DNA of 64,000 nt from the NCBI RefSeq assembly GCF_039851975.1, contig NZ_CP156660.1:2175035-2239034 (forward strand), in the 5' to 3' direction. Positions within the stretch are counted from its first letter, which is position 1, and the number at the start of each line of letters is the position of its first letter. Positions 36,674 to 45,830 of the stretch are shown in pieces. The stretch comes from Desulfoscipio sp. XC116. Lineage in GTDB: Bacteria; Bacillota; Desulfotomaculia; Desulfotomaculales; Desulfallaceae. The notes under the pieces were generated by a model that made no database searches, was not told where the DNA came from, and saw only the letters and a program-made list of their open reading frames with translations. Made by a program: the position numbers and the translations under genes.

Positions 36674-37207
36674 CTAATCAGTGTAAAAAGCTGTGATCGT
36701 AATATCGGCGTTGATAAACGGGGATGTTTGATCGCCCCCGCTGATAGCAAATTCTTCTATGCGCATAGCCCGGGAACCGTTTTGCAAGTGGTCCAGAAAA
36801 TCAAGCATTCCCTGGTAATTTGCCGCAAGAGCAATGGTTAAGGGCATTTCCACATATTTCTTTTGGGTCACCCTTTCGGCAAATTGCACTTGGAGCAGTT
36901 CACTGCCGGTGGCCGTGGCAGTATTACTAATATCATTGATCAATAAATCTTCCCCCGGATCACCTGGCAGCGCATTTTGAAGCCCGGCCAGGTGCCGGCG
37001 CATTTCAGCGGCCTGGCTTTCCAACTGCTTCAACTCCCGGTAAAAAACCCGGGCCTGATTCAGGGAAGCCCTCTCTTCGGCTATGTCGGCATACCCGGTT
37101 TTCAATGCGGTCAGCTGGTTGTACATTAAAAATGCCATCAGTATCACAGCGACGGCCCCCAGGCCAATGGCCAGCAGTTCCTCACGGGAGCGCTTTGATT
37201 TAGTCAC
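36674..37207 (-). CDS. pilO: PilO-like pilus assembly protein
   Basis: 177 aa. Short cytoplasmic start, one membrane helix (LLAIGLGAVAVILMAFLMY), a coiled coil (EERASLNQARVFYRELKQL) and a ferredoxin-like domain ending in INADITITAFYTD. It pairs with PilN to form the inner-membrane alignment complex. Confidence 0.82.
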   Translation of the reverse strand: MTKSKRSREELLAIGLGAVAVILMAFLMYNQLTALKTGYADIAEERASLNQARVFYRELKQLESQAAEMRRHLAGLQNALPGDPGEDLLINDISNTATATGSELLQVQFAERVTQKKYVEMPLTIALAANYQGMLDFLDHLQNGSRAMRIEEFAISGGDQTSPFINADITITAFYTD

Positions 37208-37244
37208 AGTATAATCACCTTACCTTGGCTGCTCGGGTTTACAG

Positions 37245-37958
37245 TTAACCGGCGGGTTGCCCGGCCAGCACCCCGGCTTTTATTTCAAACCGAATGACCG
37301 GTTCTCCGTTCAGATCTTCCCGGGAAGAAAACCGGCAGTTCACATTGATGAGCTCCGGTATGCGGCGAATTTGCTCCAGCCAACTGGTAACTGCCGCATA
37401 TTCAAAAGCATAGCCCCTGATAATCAGCTCGCCGCAGGTCTCGGCTGCAGAGCGGGGCTGATTGTCATCACCCTGCAGCCCCTGTATCGTCTGAGCAAGC
37501 TCTTGGACATCATCCGGCAGGTTATTGGCGGAAGTTTGATTGTTTGTTGTATTACTATCGGTATTAGAACCTGTCTTTGGTTTATCCTCTTCTTTAGTGA
37601 AGGAAAGGTCTGTCAGCCACACGTTCACCGGTATGTACAACCCGATATTTTTTAAAACAGATGCCCACTCCGGAGTAATCCCTACCGCTTCATTAATTAA
37701 CCCCTCGGCTTCCTTAACCTGATTCTGCAATCGAGCATATTGCCGCAGAGCGGGGAATTTGCTTTCCAATTCCGCGCGCTCCTGCTGCAGCCGGGACGCC
37801 CCGGCCCGTACTTGCAGCGTGGCCAGCAGCAGCACGCCGTATAACACTATAAAAATCGCCAGCACAGCAACTGCTGTGATCAGTGCGGCGCGTTTTTTAC
37901 GCTCCTGTTCCCAGCGAGCCTTTATTTCCGGGGGCAGCAGGTTTATTTTAATATACAA
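37245..37958 (-). CDS. pilN: PilN-like pilus assembly protein
   Basis: 237 aa. The N-terminal INLLPPEIKARWEQERKKRA contains the conserved INLLP motif that binds PilM, followed by a membrane helix, a coiled coil and a ferredoxin-like fold. A polar N/T/D-rich insert lies around residues 120-160. 3 nt downstream of pilM. Confidence 0.88.
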   Translation of the reverse strand: MYIKINLLPPEIKARWEQERKKRAALITAVAVLAIFIVLYGVLLLATLQVRAGASRLQQERAELESKFPALRQYARLQNQVKEAEGLINEAVGITPEWASVLKNIGLYIPVNVWLTDLSFTKEEDKPKTGSNTDSNTTNNQTSANNLPDDVQELAQTIQGLQGDDNQPRSAAETCGELIIRGYAFEYAAVTSWLEQIRRIPELINVNCRFSSREDLNGEPVIRFEIKAGVLAGQPAG

Positions 37959-37961
37959 GGG

Positions 37962-39239
37962 CTACTCCTCCAGTCCGCGCAGAGCCAGCCCGATGCTGAC
38001 GGCAAAGTCCGGCCCTTTGCGCTGCAGATCCACACCCTTAACCTGGCCAGGAGCTTTAATATTGATCAGCGGATTAATAATCTCCACCGGCACATCAATT
38101 TCGGTCTGCAAAAATTCGGGCAATCCCGCCACCCGTGCGCCCCGACCGCTGATAATCACGGCGTCCACCGCAGCCGCACCGGTTTGGGCAATGTAATAGC
38201 CGATGGAGGAGCGTATTTCATTGGCCAGCGCCAGTTCCCAATCACCCGTCAGCTCAACGGCCATCGCCCCGGCCCCCAATGCATACTCACCAACCGAAGG
38301 CCATCCGCCAATGCCATGGCCGCTGACCGGAGGCCTCCCTTCCTGCCGGGCTTGCCCTTTATCCACAGTTTTCTCTAAATTAAAAGCCGGCCCACTGTCC
38401 ATACTGTTATCCCCCGGCTTGTAAATCGGCCGTTCCTCACCTGCCGCCCGGGTCTGCTCCGGACAGTAACCGGGCCGGCCCCGCTCCGCGGCCCGTCCTG
38501 TGGAAAGCAGATCCTCTTGCAATGCCGCGGCCGCCTGGCGTACCGTCCCCAACAACTTGTCCAGCGGTTTGTTCAGTTCCCGGGCGTAAGATTTAAGAGA
38601 TTGCGGTATCACCCGGGCGAAGCGCGGCACACCACCGGCCACCAGCAGCAGTGTGGTAAGCCCGTTGGATATATCAACCAGCAGCACCGGGTCTGTCAAC
38701 CGCTCCGCGGGTAATGTGCGCAGCAAAGCCAGGGGAGCGGCATCCACCACCCGGGGCATTAAAGAGGCCTGTTGTACCGCCTGCAGACTTTTATCAAGTA
38801 ATTCCCGCCTGGCCGCCACCAGCAGTATTTGCAATTGAGGGCCGTTATCGCCGTCCAACTCACCCACTACCGCGTGGTCAAACACCATTTCGGCAAGCGG
38901 TATGGGAAAGTATTCCCCGGCCTGGAAGCGCAGCGCCTGAGTCAGTTTATTGTCCGGTATTTTGGGAAAGCCGGCCAGCCGCATCAGCACACCCTGATTG
39001 GATATGCCCAGCACCACTTCACGGCTGCCAATGCCGGTTTTAGCCCATAACTCCTCCAAGGCACGGGCTACCGCGTCAACATCCGCCACCACCCCTTCGG
39101 ATACAGCGTCTTCGGGGATGACTATTTCCCCCGCCGCCACCAGTGACGGCGCGTGTTTATCCCCGCTTAATTCCACTACTCGGATAATTCCCGTATCCAA
39201 TTCCAAGCCCACCGCGCCGGAAGACTTTAAAAACCGCAT
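37962..39239 (-). CDS. pilM: PilM-like actin-fold pilus assembly ATPase
   Basis: 425 aa, longer than the usual 350 or so. FtsA-like fold: GAVGLELDTGIIRVVEL at the start, DAAPLALLR and LLVDISNGLTTLLLV phosphate loops, and VDAVIISGRGARVAGLPEFL. About 85 residues around 235-320 form a Gly/Arg/Pro-rich insert of low complexity that is not part of the fold. Binds the PilN tail on the cytoplasmic side. Confidence 0.88.
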   Translation of the reverse strand: MRFLKSSGAVGLELDTGIIRVVELSGDKHAPSLVAAGEIVIPEDAVSEGVVADVDAVARALEELWAKTGIGSREVVLGISNQGVLMRLAGFPKIPDNKLTQALRFQAGEYFPIPLAEMVFDHAVVGELDGDNGPQLQILLVAARRELLDKSLQAVQQASLMPRVVDAAPLALLRTLPAERLTDPVLLVDISNGLTTLLLVAGGVPRFARVIPQSLKSYARELNKPLDKLLGTVRQAAAALQEDLLSTGRAAERGRPGYCPEQTRAAGEERPIYKPGDNSMDSGPAFNLEKTVDKGQARQEGRPPVSGHGIGGWPSVGEYALGAGAMAVELTGDWELALANEIRSSIGYYIAQTGAAAVDAVIISGRGARVAGLPEFLQTEIDVPVEIINPLINIKAPGQVKGVDLQRKGPDFAVSIGLALRGLEE

Positions 39240-39301
39240 AAGCAGCTACCAACTCCTATTAATGCTTCTAACAAATGAGATATATAAATACTGGCATCAT
39301 A

Positions 39302-39629
39302 TCACGGTCGTTTATTGAACACTGATATAAACTCAGCCATCATAGCAAGGCTTTTATGTAAAATTCGTGATACCTTACGCTGGCTGATGCCCAGCTCTTC
39401 GGCCACCTCATTCTGGGTCATATCTCTATAAAACAGCAACCCGACCACCCTGCGCCACATCCTCATTAGAACCGCCAGGTGCATACAAATTGGCAAAATG
39501 GTGCACCAGGCGGGAACCTGCCCGCACTACCCATTGCAGGTGCTGCTTATCAGGGCAGCGAAGGTATTCGGCCATAGCCGCTTCCATATTGTTATTTGCC
39601 GCGTTCCGAGTTACCGCCTTCCCAATCAC
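39302..39629 (-). pseudogene. Broken sigma-70 family factor (region 2 joined to region 4)
   Basis: A GTG at 39629 (GGGGAG 8 nt upstream, 4 nt after pilC) opens a frame with region 2-like VVRAGSRLVHHFANLYAPGG and SNEDVAQGG, then stops. Beginning near 39470 another frame carries RRVVGLLFYRDMTQNEVAEE and LGISQRKVSRILHKSL, a region 4.2 helix-turn-helix like SigF/SigG/SigB factors. Regions 2.3 to 4.1 are gone and the frame is shifted at the junction. It looks like a deletion derivative; a short DNA-binding product from the second frame is possible but unsupported. Confidence 0.65.
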
Positions 39630-39633
39630 TGTT

Positions 39634-40842
39634 CTATCTCCCCACCGAAGTTACGGCGGTAAATATAGGCAGGTAGATGGAGATCACCATACCCCCGATA
39701 ACACAGCCGACTACTATCAGCAGCACCGGCTCCAACAGCGATGTCAACCCTTTGGTGGTAGTAGCCACTTCTTCTTCGTAAAATCCGGCCACCTTGCCAA
39801 GCAGCGCGGCCAGTTCACCTGTTTCCTCACCAATGGCTACCATGTTGACCAGCATGGGCGGGAAAAAACCGCCCTTTTGCAGCAGCACGGCAATGCCACG
39901 CCCCTCCTGAAGGCCCACTCCGGTTTGCCGCACCGCCTCTGTGATTTGCATACTGCCTGTGGCCGGACCTGCCGTTTCCAGCGCCTGCAAAACCGGGATA
40001 CCCCCGGCCAGCAAGGTGGAAAGTGTGCGGGAAAAGCTGGCTACCGCGGCCTTCTTAAATAAGTCGCCAAACACGGGCAACCGGAATTTAAGTTTATCCC
40101 AGGCTTTTTTACCCGCACTGCCGGCCATGTAATAACGCAGCCCCAGCACAGCTGCCATTAGCAAAGATATATGGATATACCAGTAAAAGCGCAGGGAATT
40201 GCTCAAAGCAAGCACTATCTTTGTAGGCAGGGGCAGGGGAGTGCCGGGTGGGAAAAAACCAACGAAAATAGGCACAACAAATAATAACATAGCAAGCACA
40301 ACAAAGCCGGCAAAGAAAATTACCACCGTGGGATAGAAAGTAGCAGCCCGGATATTATCCCTCAGTATTTTATCGCGTTCCAATTGTTCGGAAAGACGTT
40401 TAAGCATCTCTTCCATAGCGCCGCCCACTTCCCCGGCCCTGATCATATCCACAAACATGGGAGAAAAAACATCCTGGTACGCCCGCAGCGATTCGGATAA
40501 ACTCATACCTCCCTCTACATTGCGAGCAATTTCGCCAACTATATCGCGCAATTTAGGATTGGTGGTCTGTTCATGCAAAGTAAATAAACAACGCGTCAGC
40601 GGTATACCGGCTGAAATCATGGCGGCCAGCTGGCGGCTGAAAAACGTAATTTCACCTATTTTAATTTTACGCTGCCCGCCAAAGGCTCTCTTGAACAGGG
40701 ATTGCTTGACCTCAGCTACTTCAACAACTGTATAGCCTCTTTTGCGCAACCGGCCAACAGCCCCCTGCTCGTGCTCGGCCTCCATTTTCCCGTTTACCGG
40801 AAACCCGGTACGGTCAAACGCCTCATAAGCGTACATGGGCAT
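39634..40842 (-). CDS. pilC: Type IV pilus inner-membrane platform protein
   Basis: 402 aa. Two GspF domains, each with a helical bundle and membrane helices: FFSRQLAAMISAGIPLTRCL in the first and FSRTLSTLLAGGIPVLQALE in the second. N-terminal YAYEAFDRTGFPVNGKMEAE is typical. It couples PilB/PilT motor action to pilin movement. Confidence 0.93.
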   Translation of the reverse strand: MPMYAYEAFDRTGFPVNGKMEAEHEQGAVGRLRKRGYTVVEVAEVKQSLFKRAFGGQRKIKIGEITFFSRQLAAMISAGIPLTRCLFTLHEQTTNPKLRDIVGEIARNVEGGMSLSESLRAYQDVFSPMFVDMIRAGEVGGAMEEMLKRLSEQLERDKILRDNIRAATFYPTVVIFFAGFVVLAMLLFVVPIFVGFFPPGTPLPLPTKIVLALSNSLRFYWYIHISLLMAAVLGLRYYMAGSAGKKAWDKLKFRLPVFGDLFKKAAVASFSRTLSTLLAGGIPVLQALETAGPATGSMQITEAVRQTGVGLQEGRGIAVLLQKGGFFPPMLVNMVAIGEETGELAALLGKVAGFYEEEVATTTKGLTSLLEPVLLIVVGCVIGGMVISIYLPIFTAVTSVGR

Positions 40843-40875
40843 GCTATCATACCTTTCTCAACTGCAATCGAACAA

Positions 40876-41946
40876 CTATAACATATAATTCCGCTTGCGC
40901 AGCGCTCTTTCCAACTCTACTTTATCCACGGACCGTTCCAGAGCATTTTCCCTTGATATGATACCCGCCAGGCATAATTCGGCCAGGGACTGGTCCATAG
41001 TTTGCATACCCGCACCGCGCCCGGTTTGCATGACAGTGTATAGCTGATGTTCCTTAGCCTCGCGAATTAAATTCCGCACCGCCGGGTTCGTAAGCAATAT
41101 TTCAACCGCAGCCACCCTCCCCCGGCCATTTTGGCGCGGTATTAGTTGCTGAGCAAGCACTCCCTGTAAAGAATCGGCCAGCTGCTGCCTGATCTGATTA
41201 CGCATGCCTTCGGGAAATACATCCACTATGCGGTGCACGGCCAAAGCCGCCGTCTGGGTATGCAGGGTAGAGAATACCAGGTGCCCGGTTTCCGCAGCGG
41301 TCAGCGCGATAGCAATACTATCGGTGTCCCGCATTTCACCGATTAGAATAACATCGGGATCATGCCGCAGCACATGTCTTAAAGCGGCGGCGTAAGAATG
41401 AGTGTCATTGCCCACCTCGCGCTGCTTAACTATTGATTGCTTATGACTGTGCAAATATTCGATAGGATCCTCCACCGTAACAATGTTTAAACCGCGCTGT
41501 TCATTAATATTATTGATCAGCGCCGCCAGAGTGGTGGATTTGCCGCTGCCGGTAGGCCCGGTAACCAGCACCAATCCGCGAGGCAGCATTATCAAATCCC
41601 GCACTACCCCCGGCAGGCCCAGTTCATCCAAAAGAGGTATTTGCATGGCTACCACCCGAAAATTAACCCCCAGAGAACCGCGCTGCCACATGATGTTGCC
41701 TCTAAAGCGACTGAGGCCGGGCACCGAATAAGAAAAATCCAGCTCCCGGTTTTGTTCCAGTTGGTTCCTTTGCTCGGGCTCAAGCAAGGGAAAGACTAAC
41801 GCTTCAATATCTTGCGGCATCAGACGGGGCATGGAAAGCCTGAGCAATTCCCCGTTGATCCGCACTACCGGAGGTATGCCGGCCGCCAAATGCAAGTCTG
41901 AACCGTTCATGGCTACTGTTTGCAACAATATATCATTTAAATCCAT
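40876..41946 (-). CDS. pilT: Type IV pilus retraction ATPase PilT, operon paralogue
   Basis: 356 aa. Opens NDILLQTVAMNGSDLHLAAG; Walker A (GPTGSGKST) near residue 130, IVTVEDPIEYLH, DPDVILIGEMRD, and the GHLVFSTLHT His box. It lies between pilB and pilC in the main operon, so it is likely the principal retraction motor; the solitary paralogue at 20053 could be specialised. Confidence 0.93.
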   Translation of the reverse strand: MDLNDILLQTVAMNGSDLHLAAGIPPVVRINGELLRLSMPRLMPQDIEALVFPLLEPEQRNQLEQNRELDFSYSVPGLSRFRGNIMWQRGSLGVNFRVVAMQIPLLDELGLPGVVRDLIMLPRGLVLVTGPTGSGKSTTLAALINNINEQRGLNIVTVEDPIEYLHSHKQSIVKQREVGNDTHSYAAALRHVLRHDPDVILIGEMRDTDSIAIALTAAETGHLVFSTLHTQTAALAVHRIVDVFPEGMRNQIRQQLADSLQGVLAQQLIPRQNGRGRVAAVEILLTNPAVRNLIREAKEHQLYTVMQTGRGAGMQTMDQSLAELCLAGIISRENALERSVDKVELERALRKRNYML

Positions 41947-42109
41947 AGCTGCCTCCCGGATATTTTAAAATACCACCACGCCGCCAACACGGCGCCATCA
42001 GAGGATGAAATTACCCAGCGCTATTTTCAGGATAGACTATACAATGATACAGATTGTTTTATCACGAAATCATTTATTAGCACTACCTGCGCAGCCTGCT
42101 TGCACAGCT

Positions 42110-43780
42110 TTACACTACTACCCGCACTAATTCCTCCAGCGATGTAATACCCTGTTTAACTTTCATTAAACCATCCCGCCGCAGTGTCACCATACCTTCC
42201 GCAATGGCAGCTTTTCTAATTTCCCGGGAGGATTTTCGTCCCAGGGTCATATTTTGTATCGTTTCACTGACGAAAAGCAGTTCGTATATGCCTGTTCTGC
42301 CCCGGTAACCTGTATGGCTGCAGCGCATGCACCCCACCGGACGGTACAGCCTGACCTTAGTTTCATTTTCTTCAAAGGGAAAGTCCGGGAAATCCCGCAT
42401 TTTATTCCGGGGCATGATATAAGGTTCCTTGCAGTTTGGACACAGTACCCGCGCCAAACGCTGGGCCAGCACGCACAGCAGCGACGACGCGGTTAAAAAA
42501 GGCTCAATGCCCATTTCCGTTAGGCGAGTGATGGAACCCGGCGCATCGTTGGTGTGCAAAGTGGAAAAAACCAGGTGCCCCGTAAGGGCCGACTCAATAG
42601 CCAGTTTGGCTGTCTCATGGTCCCTGATTTCTCCAACCATAATGATGTCGGGATCACTGCGCAATATGGAGCGCAACCCCGATGCAAAGGTAAGACCGGC
42701 CTTGGGGTTGATTTGCACTTGATTGATGCCATCCATACGATACTCCACCGGATCTTCCACAGTAATAATATTTTTAGCCACTTTATCAAGCGCGGCCAAG
42801 CTGGCATAAAGCGTTGTGCTTTTACCGCTGCCCGTGGGGCCGGTAACCAGTACACACCCGTAAGGATGATCAATGGCGCCCCGATATTTACACAGCACCC
42901 CGGGGGATACGCCCAGATCCCCCAGAGTAATAATATTGGACGAGCGATTAAGCAGCCGCAAAGTCAGCCGCTCACCATAGCTGGCCGGCAGTGAGGCTAC
43001 CCGCAGGTCAATATTCCGGCCTTCAATTTTCAAAGACATACGACCGTCCTGAGGTACCCGGCGCTCGGCAATATTCATATTGGCCATAATTTTTATTCTG
43101 GATATCAAAGAGCCGTGCATCGCTCTGGGCAGCTGCATAATATCGTGCAGCACACCATCAATACGAAAACGCACCCGCAGCTGATTTTCGTATAACTCAA
43201 TATGCACATCACTGGCTTTGGCGTTCACCGCCTGAGACATAATCATATTGGCTAACTGTACTGCCGGCTTGGTTGTCTGGTCCTCCGCCTCAATAGTGAT
43301 GTGCTCATCCGCCTGCGGATCATCCTTAACTTGCTCAAAATCCATATTGGCCCGGCTGTATTTTTCGATCATGGCGTCAAGTTCAGTATCGGGGGCCACC
43401 ACCACTTGTATATCAAAACCGGTAAGAATGCGCAGGTCGTCAATAGCCATGATATTATTGGGGTGCTGCATGGCCACCACCAGTTTATCGTCATTAAAAC
43501 CAATAGGCAGAGCCCTATAACGTTTTAACGCTTCAACCGGCAAGGCAGCCACAGCGGCATTGTCTATTTCGGTTTTCTCCAGTGAAATAAAGGCTGCTCC
43601 CGAGCGTCTGGCAACTACCCTGGCAATATCATCCTCGGTACAAAACCCCAGGCGCACCAACGTCTCACCCAAAAAGCCCCTTTCCTTTTTTTGCACGTTC
43701 AGCGCTTCGGCCAACCGGGCCTCAGTTATGATATTCTCTTTAACTAACCAGGTACCGAGAAAATTTTTACCGGGCTTCAT
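42110..43780 (-). CDS. pilB: Type IV pilus extension ATPase with MshEN-like N-domain
   Basis: 556 aa from ATG 43780 (AGG 9 nt upstream); starts eight codons earlier lack an SD. The N-domain has two MshEN-like motifs: FLGTWLVKENIITEARLAEA and FLGETLVRLGFCTEDDIARV, the pattern known to bind c-di-GMP in MshE-type ATPases, though the first has Glu for the usual Gly. Walker A (GPTGSGKST) is near residue 315, followed by DPDIIMVGEIRDHET and a C-terminal zinc module CPNC...CMRC. First gene of the pil operon, behind a c-di-GMP riboswitch. Confidence 0.93.
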   Translation of the reverse strand: MKPGKNFLGTWLVKENIITEARLAEALNVQKKERGFLGETLVRLGFCTEDDIARVVARRSGAAFISLEKTEIDNAAVAALPVEALKRYRALPIGFNDDKLVVAMQHPNNIMAIDDLRILTGFDIQVVVAPDTELDAMIEKYSRANMDFEQVKDDPQADEHITIEAEDQTTKPAVQLANMIMSQAVNAKASDVHIELYENQLRVRFRIDGVLHDIMQLPRAMHGSLISRIKIMANMNIAERRVPQDGRMSLKIEGRNIDLRVASLPASYGERLTLRLLNRSSNIITLGDLGVSPGVLCKYRGAIDHPYGCVLVTGPTGSGKSTTLYASLAALDKVAKNIITVEDPVEYRMDGINQVQINPKAGLTFASGLRSILRSDPDIIMVGEIRDHETAKLAIESALTGHLVFSTLHTNDAPGSITRLTEMGIEPFLTASSLLCVLAQRLARVLCPNCKEPYIMPRNKMRDFPDFPFEENETKVRLYRPVGCMRCSHTGYRGRTGIYELLFVSETIQNMTLGRKSSREIRKAAIAEGMVTLRRDGLMKVKQGITSLEELVRVVV

Positions 43781-43872
43781 ATTAACATACCTCGACATCA
43801 TCAATAAGCGATAAAGACGCCCTATTAATTATGAATCTTTTCGATAATGTACTATCCTTCTTGCTATATCTT

Positions 43873-43911
43873 AAAAAAATAAAAAGTGCGCGAACCAATA
43901 CGATTCCGCAC
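43873..43911 (-). terminator. Riboswitch-linked intrinsic terminator
   Basis: An 8-bp stem with one bulge (43886-43894 with 43904-43911) is followed on the minus strand by a long T-run broken by one A (43873-43885). It comes directly after the c-di-GMP aptamer and 90 nt before the pilB start. Two bases (43910-43911) belong to both the aptamer's closing stem and the terminator stem. Confidence 0.8.
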
Positions 43912-44021
43912 CTGGCTGCCCGGCTGCCATGGTTATATGCCAACAACATTCGTTACAGGTATATAACTTTAGGTCCGTAGCTTTGCGTCTACTTCTTTCG
44001 AAGTATTTGCTCTTTTCAGGT
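43910..44021 (-). ncRNA. Cyclic-di-GMP-I (GEMM) riboswitch
   Basis: On the minus strand the RNA shows a closing stem ACCTG/CAGGT (44017-44021 with 43910-43914), a hairpin ACTTC-GAAA-GAAGT with the GAAA tetraloop (43991-44004), the conserved GACGCAAAGC (43980-43989), ACCTAAAG, and a second arm ending ATAACCATGGCAGCCGGG that supplies the tetraloop receptor side. This is the GEMM-I consensus order. The terminator follows at once, so c-di-GMP should control read-through into pilB and the whole pil operon. The closing stem competes slightly with the terminator, which hints at an ON switch; direction unproven. No gene lies in the rest of 43781-44161. Confidence 0.88.
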
Positions 44022-44161
44022 TTCATTGCTCATTATGTTAATTATCAACAGATATCCAAATTATAAAAAAAATAAACCTAAATAACAATATATTTAACCA
44101 AAGATCTATCGACAAATTATTCCATCATAGCAAATAAAACTTATAGGGCGGATTTATACCG

Positions 44162-45253
44162 CTAACTTGTCCGCGCTCTGGCAATAGCCCGGCTGATTTG
44201 TTCCTCGGATGTATCGGGCCGAATAGCCGCCCGGCCAATACCCACCGGAACGATGAAGGTTATGGCGCCGCCAACGGTTTTTTTATCTCCATACATCGCA
44301 GTAATCAATTCCGAGTCAGCCAGCTCAGCCGGTACGGTAATGGGCAGGCCGGCCCGTTGCAACAAATTGATAATGCTGTGCGCCGCCTCCCTTGACAGTA
44401 CACCCAAATCCACCGCTAAGTGGACAGCCGCCGCAGTACCCATGGCCACCGCCTCACCGTGACTGTAGCGGCCGTACCCGGCCAAGGCTTCGATGGCGTG
44501 ACCTGCGGTGTGCCCGAGATTTAATATGGCCCGTGTACCCTGTTCAGTTTCATCCTGTTCCACCACCCGGGCTTTGTTAAGACACGATTGCTCAACAACA
44601 TGCGCCAGCGCCCCCGGCTCCAAAGCCAATACTTGTTGCATATTTTTCTCCAGCCAGGCAAAAAATGCCGCGTCACCAATGATTCCGTATTTAATCACTT
44701 CAGCCAGTCCGGATTGTATCTCACGCCCGGCTAAAGTGGACAGCGTGGCAGTGTCCGAAATGACCAGCGCGGGCTGATAAAACGCACCGATAATATTCTT
44801 GCCCCGGGGATGGTTCACGGCCACCTTGCCCCCCACGCTGCTGTCCACCTGGGCCAACAATGTGGTGGGTATCTGTATAAAAGGCACGCCCCGCATATAG
44901 GTGGCCGCCACAAACCCGGCCAGATCGCCCACCACACCCCCGCCCAGCGCCACCACAGGCGAGCGCCGGTCCAAACCGGCGGCAAAAGCGCGGTCATAAA
45001 GCACCTCGGCGCTGGACAGCGATTTGTATTGCTCTCCATCCGGCACCTCGGCCCGAATAACTTTCAGGCCGGCCCGGACCAAACCGCCAACTACCCGCTC
45101 GGCGTACAATCGGCCGACCGTGTTATTGGTAACCAGGAGAACCTTGCGGCCCAAAGACAGCCCGGCTAGCAAATCGCCGGTTTGATCCAATAAGCCGCTG
45201 CCGATAATAATGCGATAGGAGCGGTTGCCTAAATTGATGCGCACCTCTTTCAT
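44162..45253 (-). CDS. aroB: 3-dehydroquinate synthase
   Basis: 363 aa. Converts DAHP to 3-dehydroquinate with NAD and a metal. The NAD-binding ALGGGVVGDLAGFVAATYMRG (read in parts), QIPTTLLAQVDSSVGGKVAV and LGHTAGHAIEA metal-site segments are complete. It overlaps aroK by 4 nt (ATGA type), so the two are coupled. Last gene of the aroE-aroC-aroK-aroB run. Confidence 0.96.
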   Translation of the reverse strand: MKEVRINLGNRSYRIIIGSGLLDQTGDLLAGLSLGRKVLLVTNNTVGRLYAERVVGGLVRAGLKVIRAEVPDGEQYKSLSSAEVLYDRAFAAGLDRRSPVVALGGGVVGDLAGFVAATYMRGVPFIQIPTTLLAQVDSSVGGKVAVNHPRGKNIIGAFYQPALVISDTATLSTLAGREIQSGLAEVIKYGIIGDAAFFAWLEKNMQQVLALEPGALAHVVEQSCLNKARVVEQDETEQGTRAILNLGHTAGHAIEALAGYGRYSHGEAVAMGTAAAVHLAVDLGVLSREAAHSIINLLQRAGLPITVPAELADSELITAMYGDKKTVGGAITFIVPVGIGRAAIRPDTSEEQISRAIARARTS

Positions 45254-45771
45254 TTTATATATCCTTCTTGCTGTAAAAATTTTCTTATTTGATTCAGCAC
45301 CTCATCAAAGGTAAGTCTACTGGTATCCACCGAAAAATCGGCTATTTCATAGGCGCTTTCCCGCTCTTTGGTTAATTTAATAATATTCTCCAAGAGATCG
45401 CCCCTGCTTAGCAGCGGCCGGCGTTTTTTGTTTTTTACCCGCTTCAGTATAACCTCGGGTTCAGCCCGCAGGCAAATTAACACACCATTTTGTTTTAACA
45501 AATCAACATTCTCCTGCTCCAGCACCATGCCGCCCCCCGTAGCCACTACCAGCCCGGACTGGCCGGACAGTTTGCGCACCAACAGCTTTTCCTCCGAGCG
45601 AAACCTAATCTCGCCATCCTTGCGAAAAATTTGTTCTACAGTTTTTCCGGTTATTTCTTCTATGGCACTGTCGGTATCGACAAATTTATAACCCAAGCGC
45701 CTGGCCAGCCGCCGGCCCAAGGATGATTTACCTGTACCCATAAAGCCAATTAAAATAATATTTTTATTCAT
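45250..45771 (-). CDS. aroK: Shikimate kinase
   Basis: 173 aa P-loop kinase: GFMGTGKSSLGRRLA (Walker A), substrate-binding FVDTDSAIEEITG, ATGGGMVL and a lid with RPLLSR. The ATG at 45771 has AAAGGA 5 nt upstream; an ATG two codons earlier overlaps the SD. Confidence 0.95.
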   Translation of the reverse strand: MNKNIILIGFMGTGKSSLGRRLARRLGYKFVDTDSAIEEITGKTVEQIFRKDGEIRFRSEEKLLVRKLSGQSGLVVATGGGMVLEQENVDLLKQNGVLICLRAEPEVILKRVKNKKRRPLLSRGDLLENIIKLTKERESAYEIADFSVDTSRLTFDEVLNQIRKFLQQEGYIK

Positions 45772-45830
45772 TAGCATCCTTTCTGACTAACAAGAATACA
45801 CACAGATTAAAAAACAATCTATATTAATCT

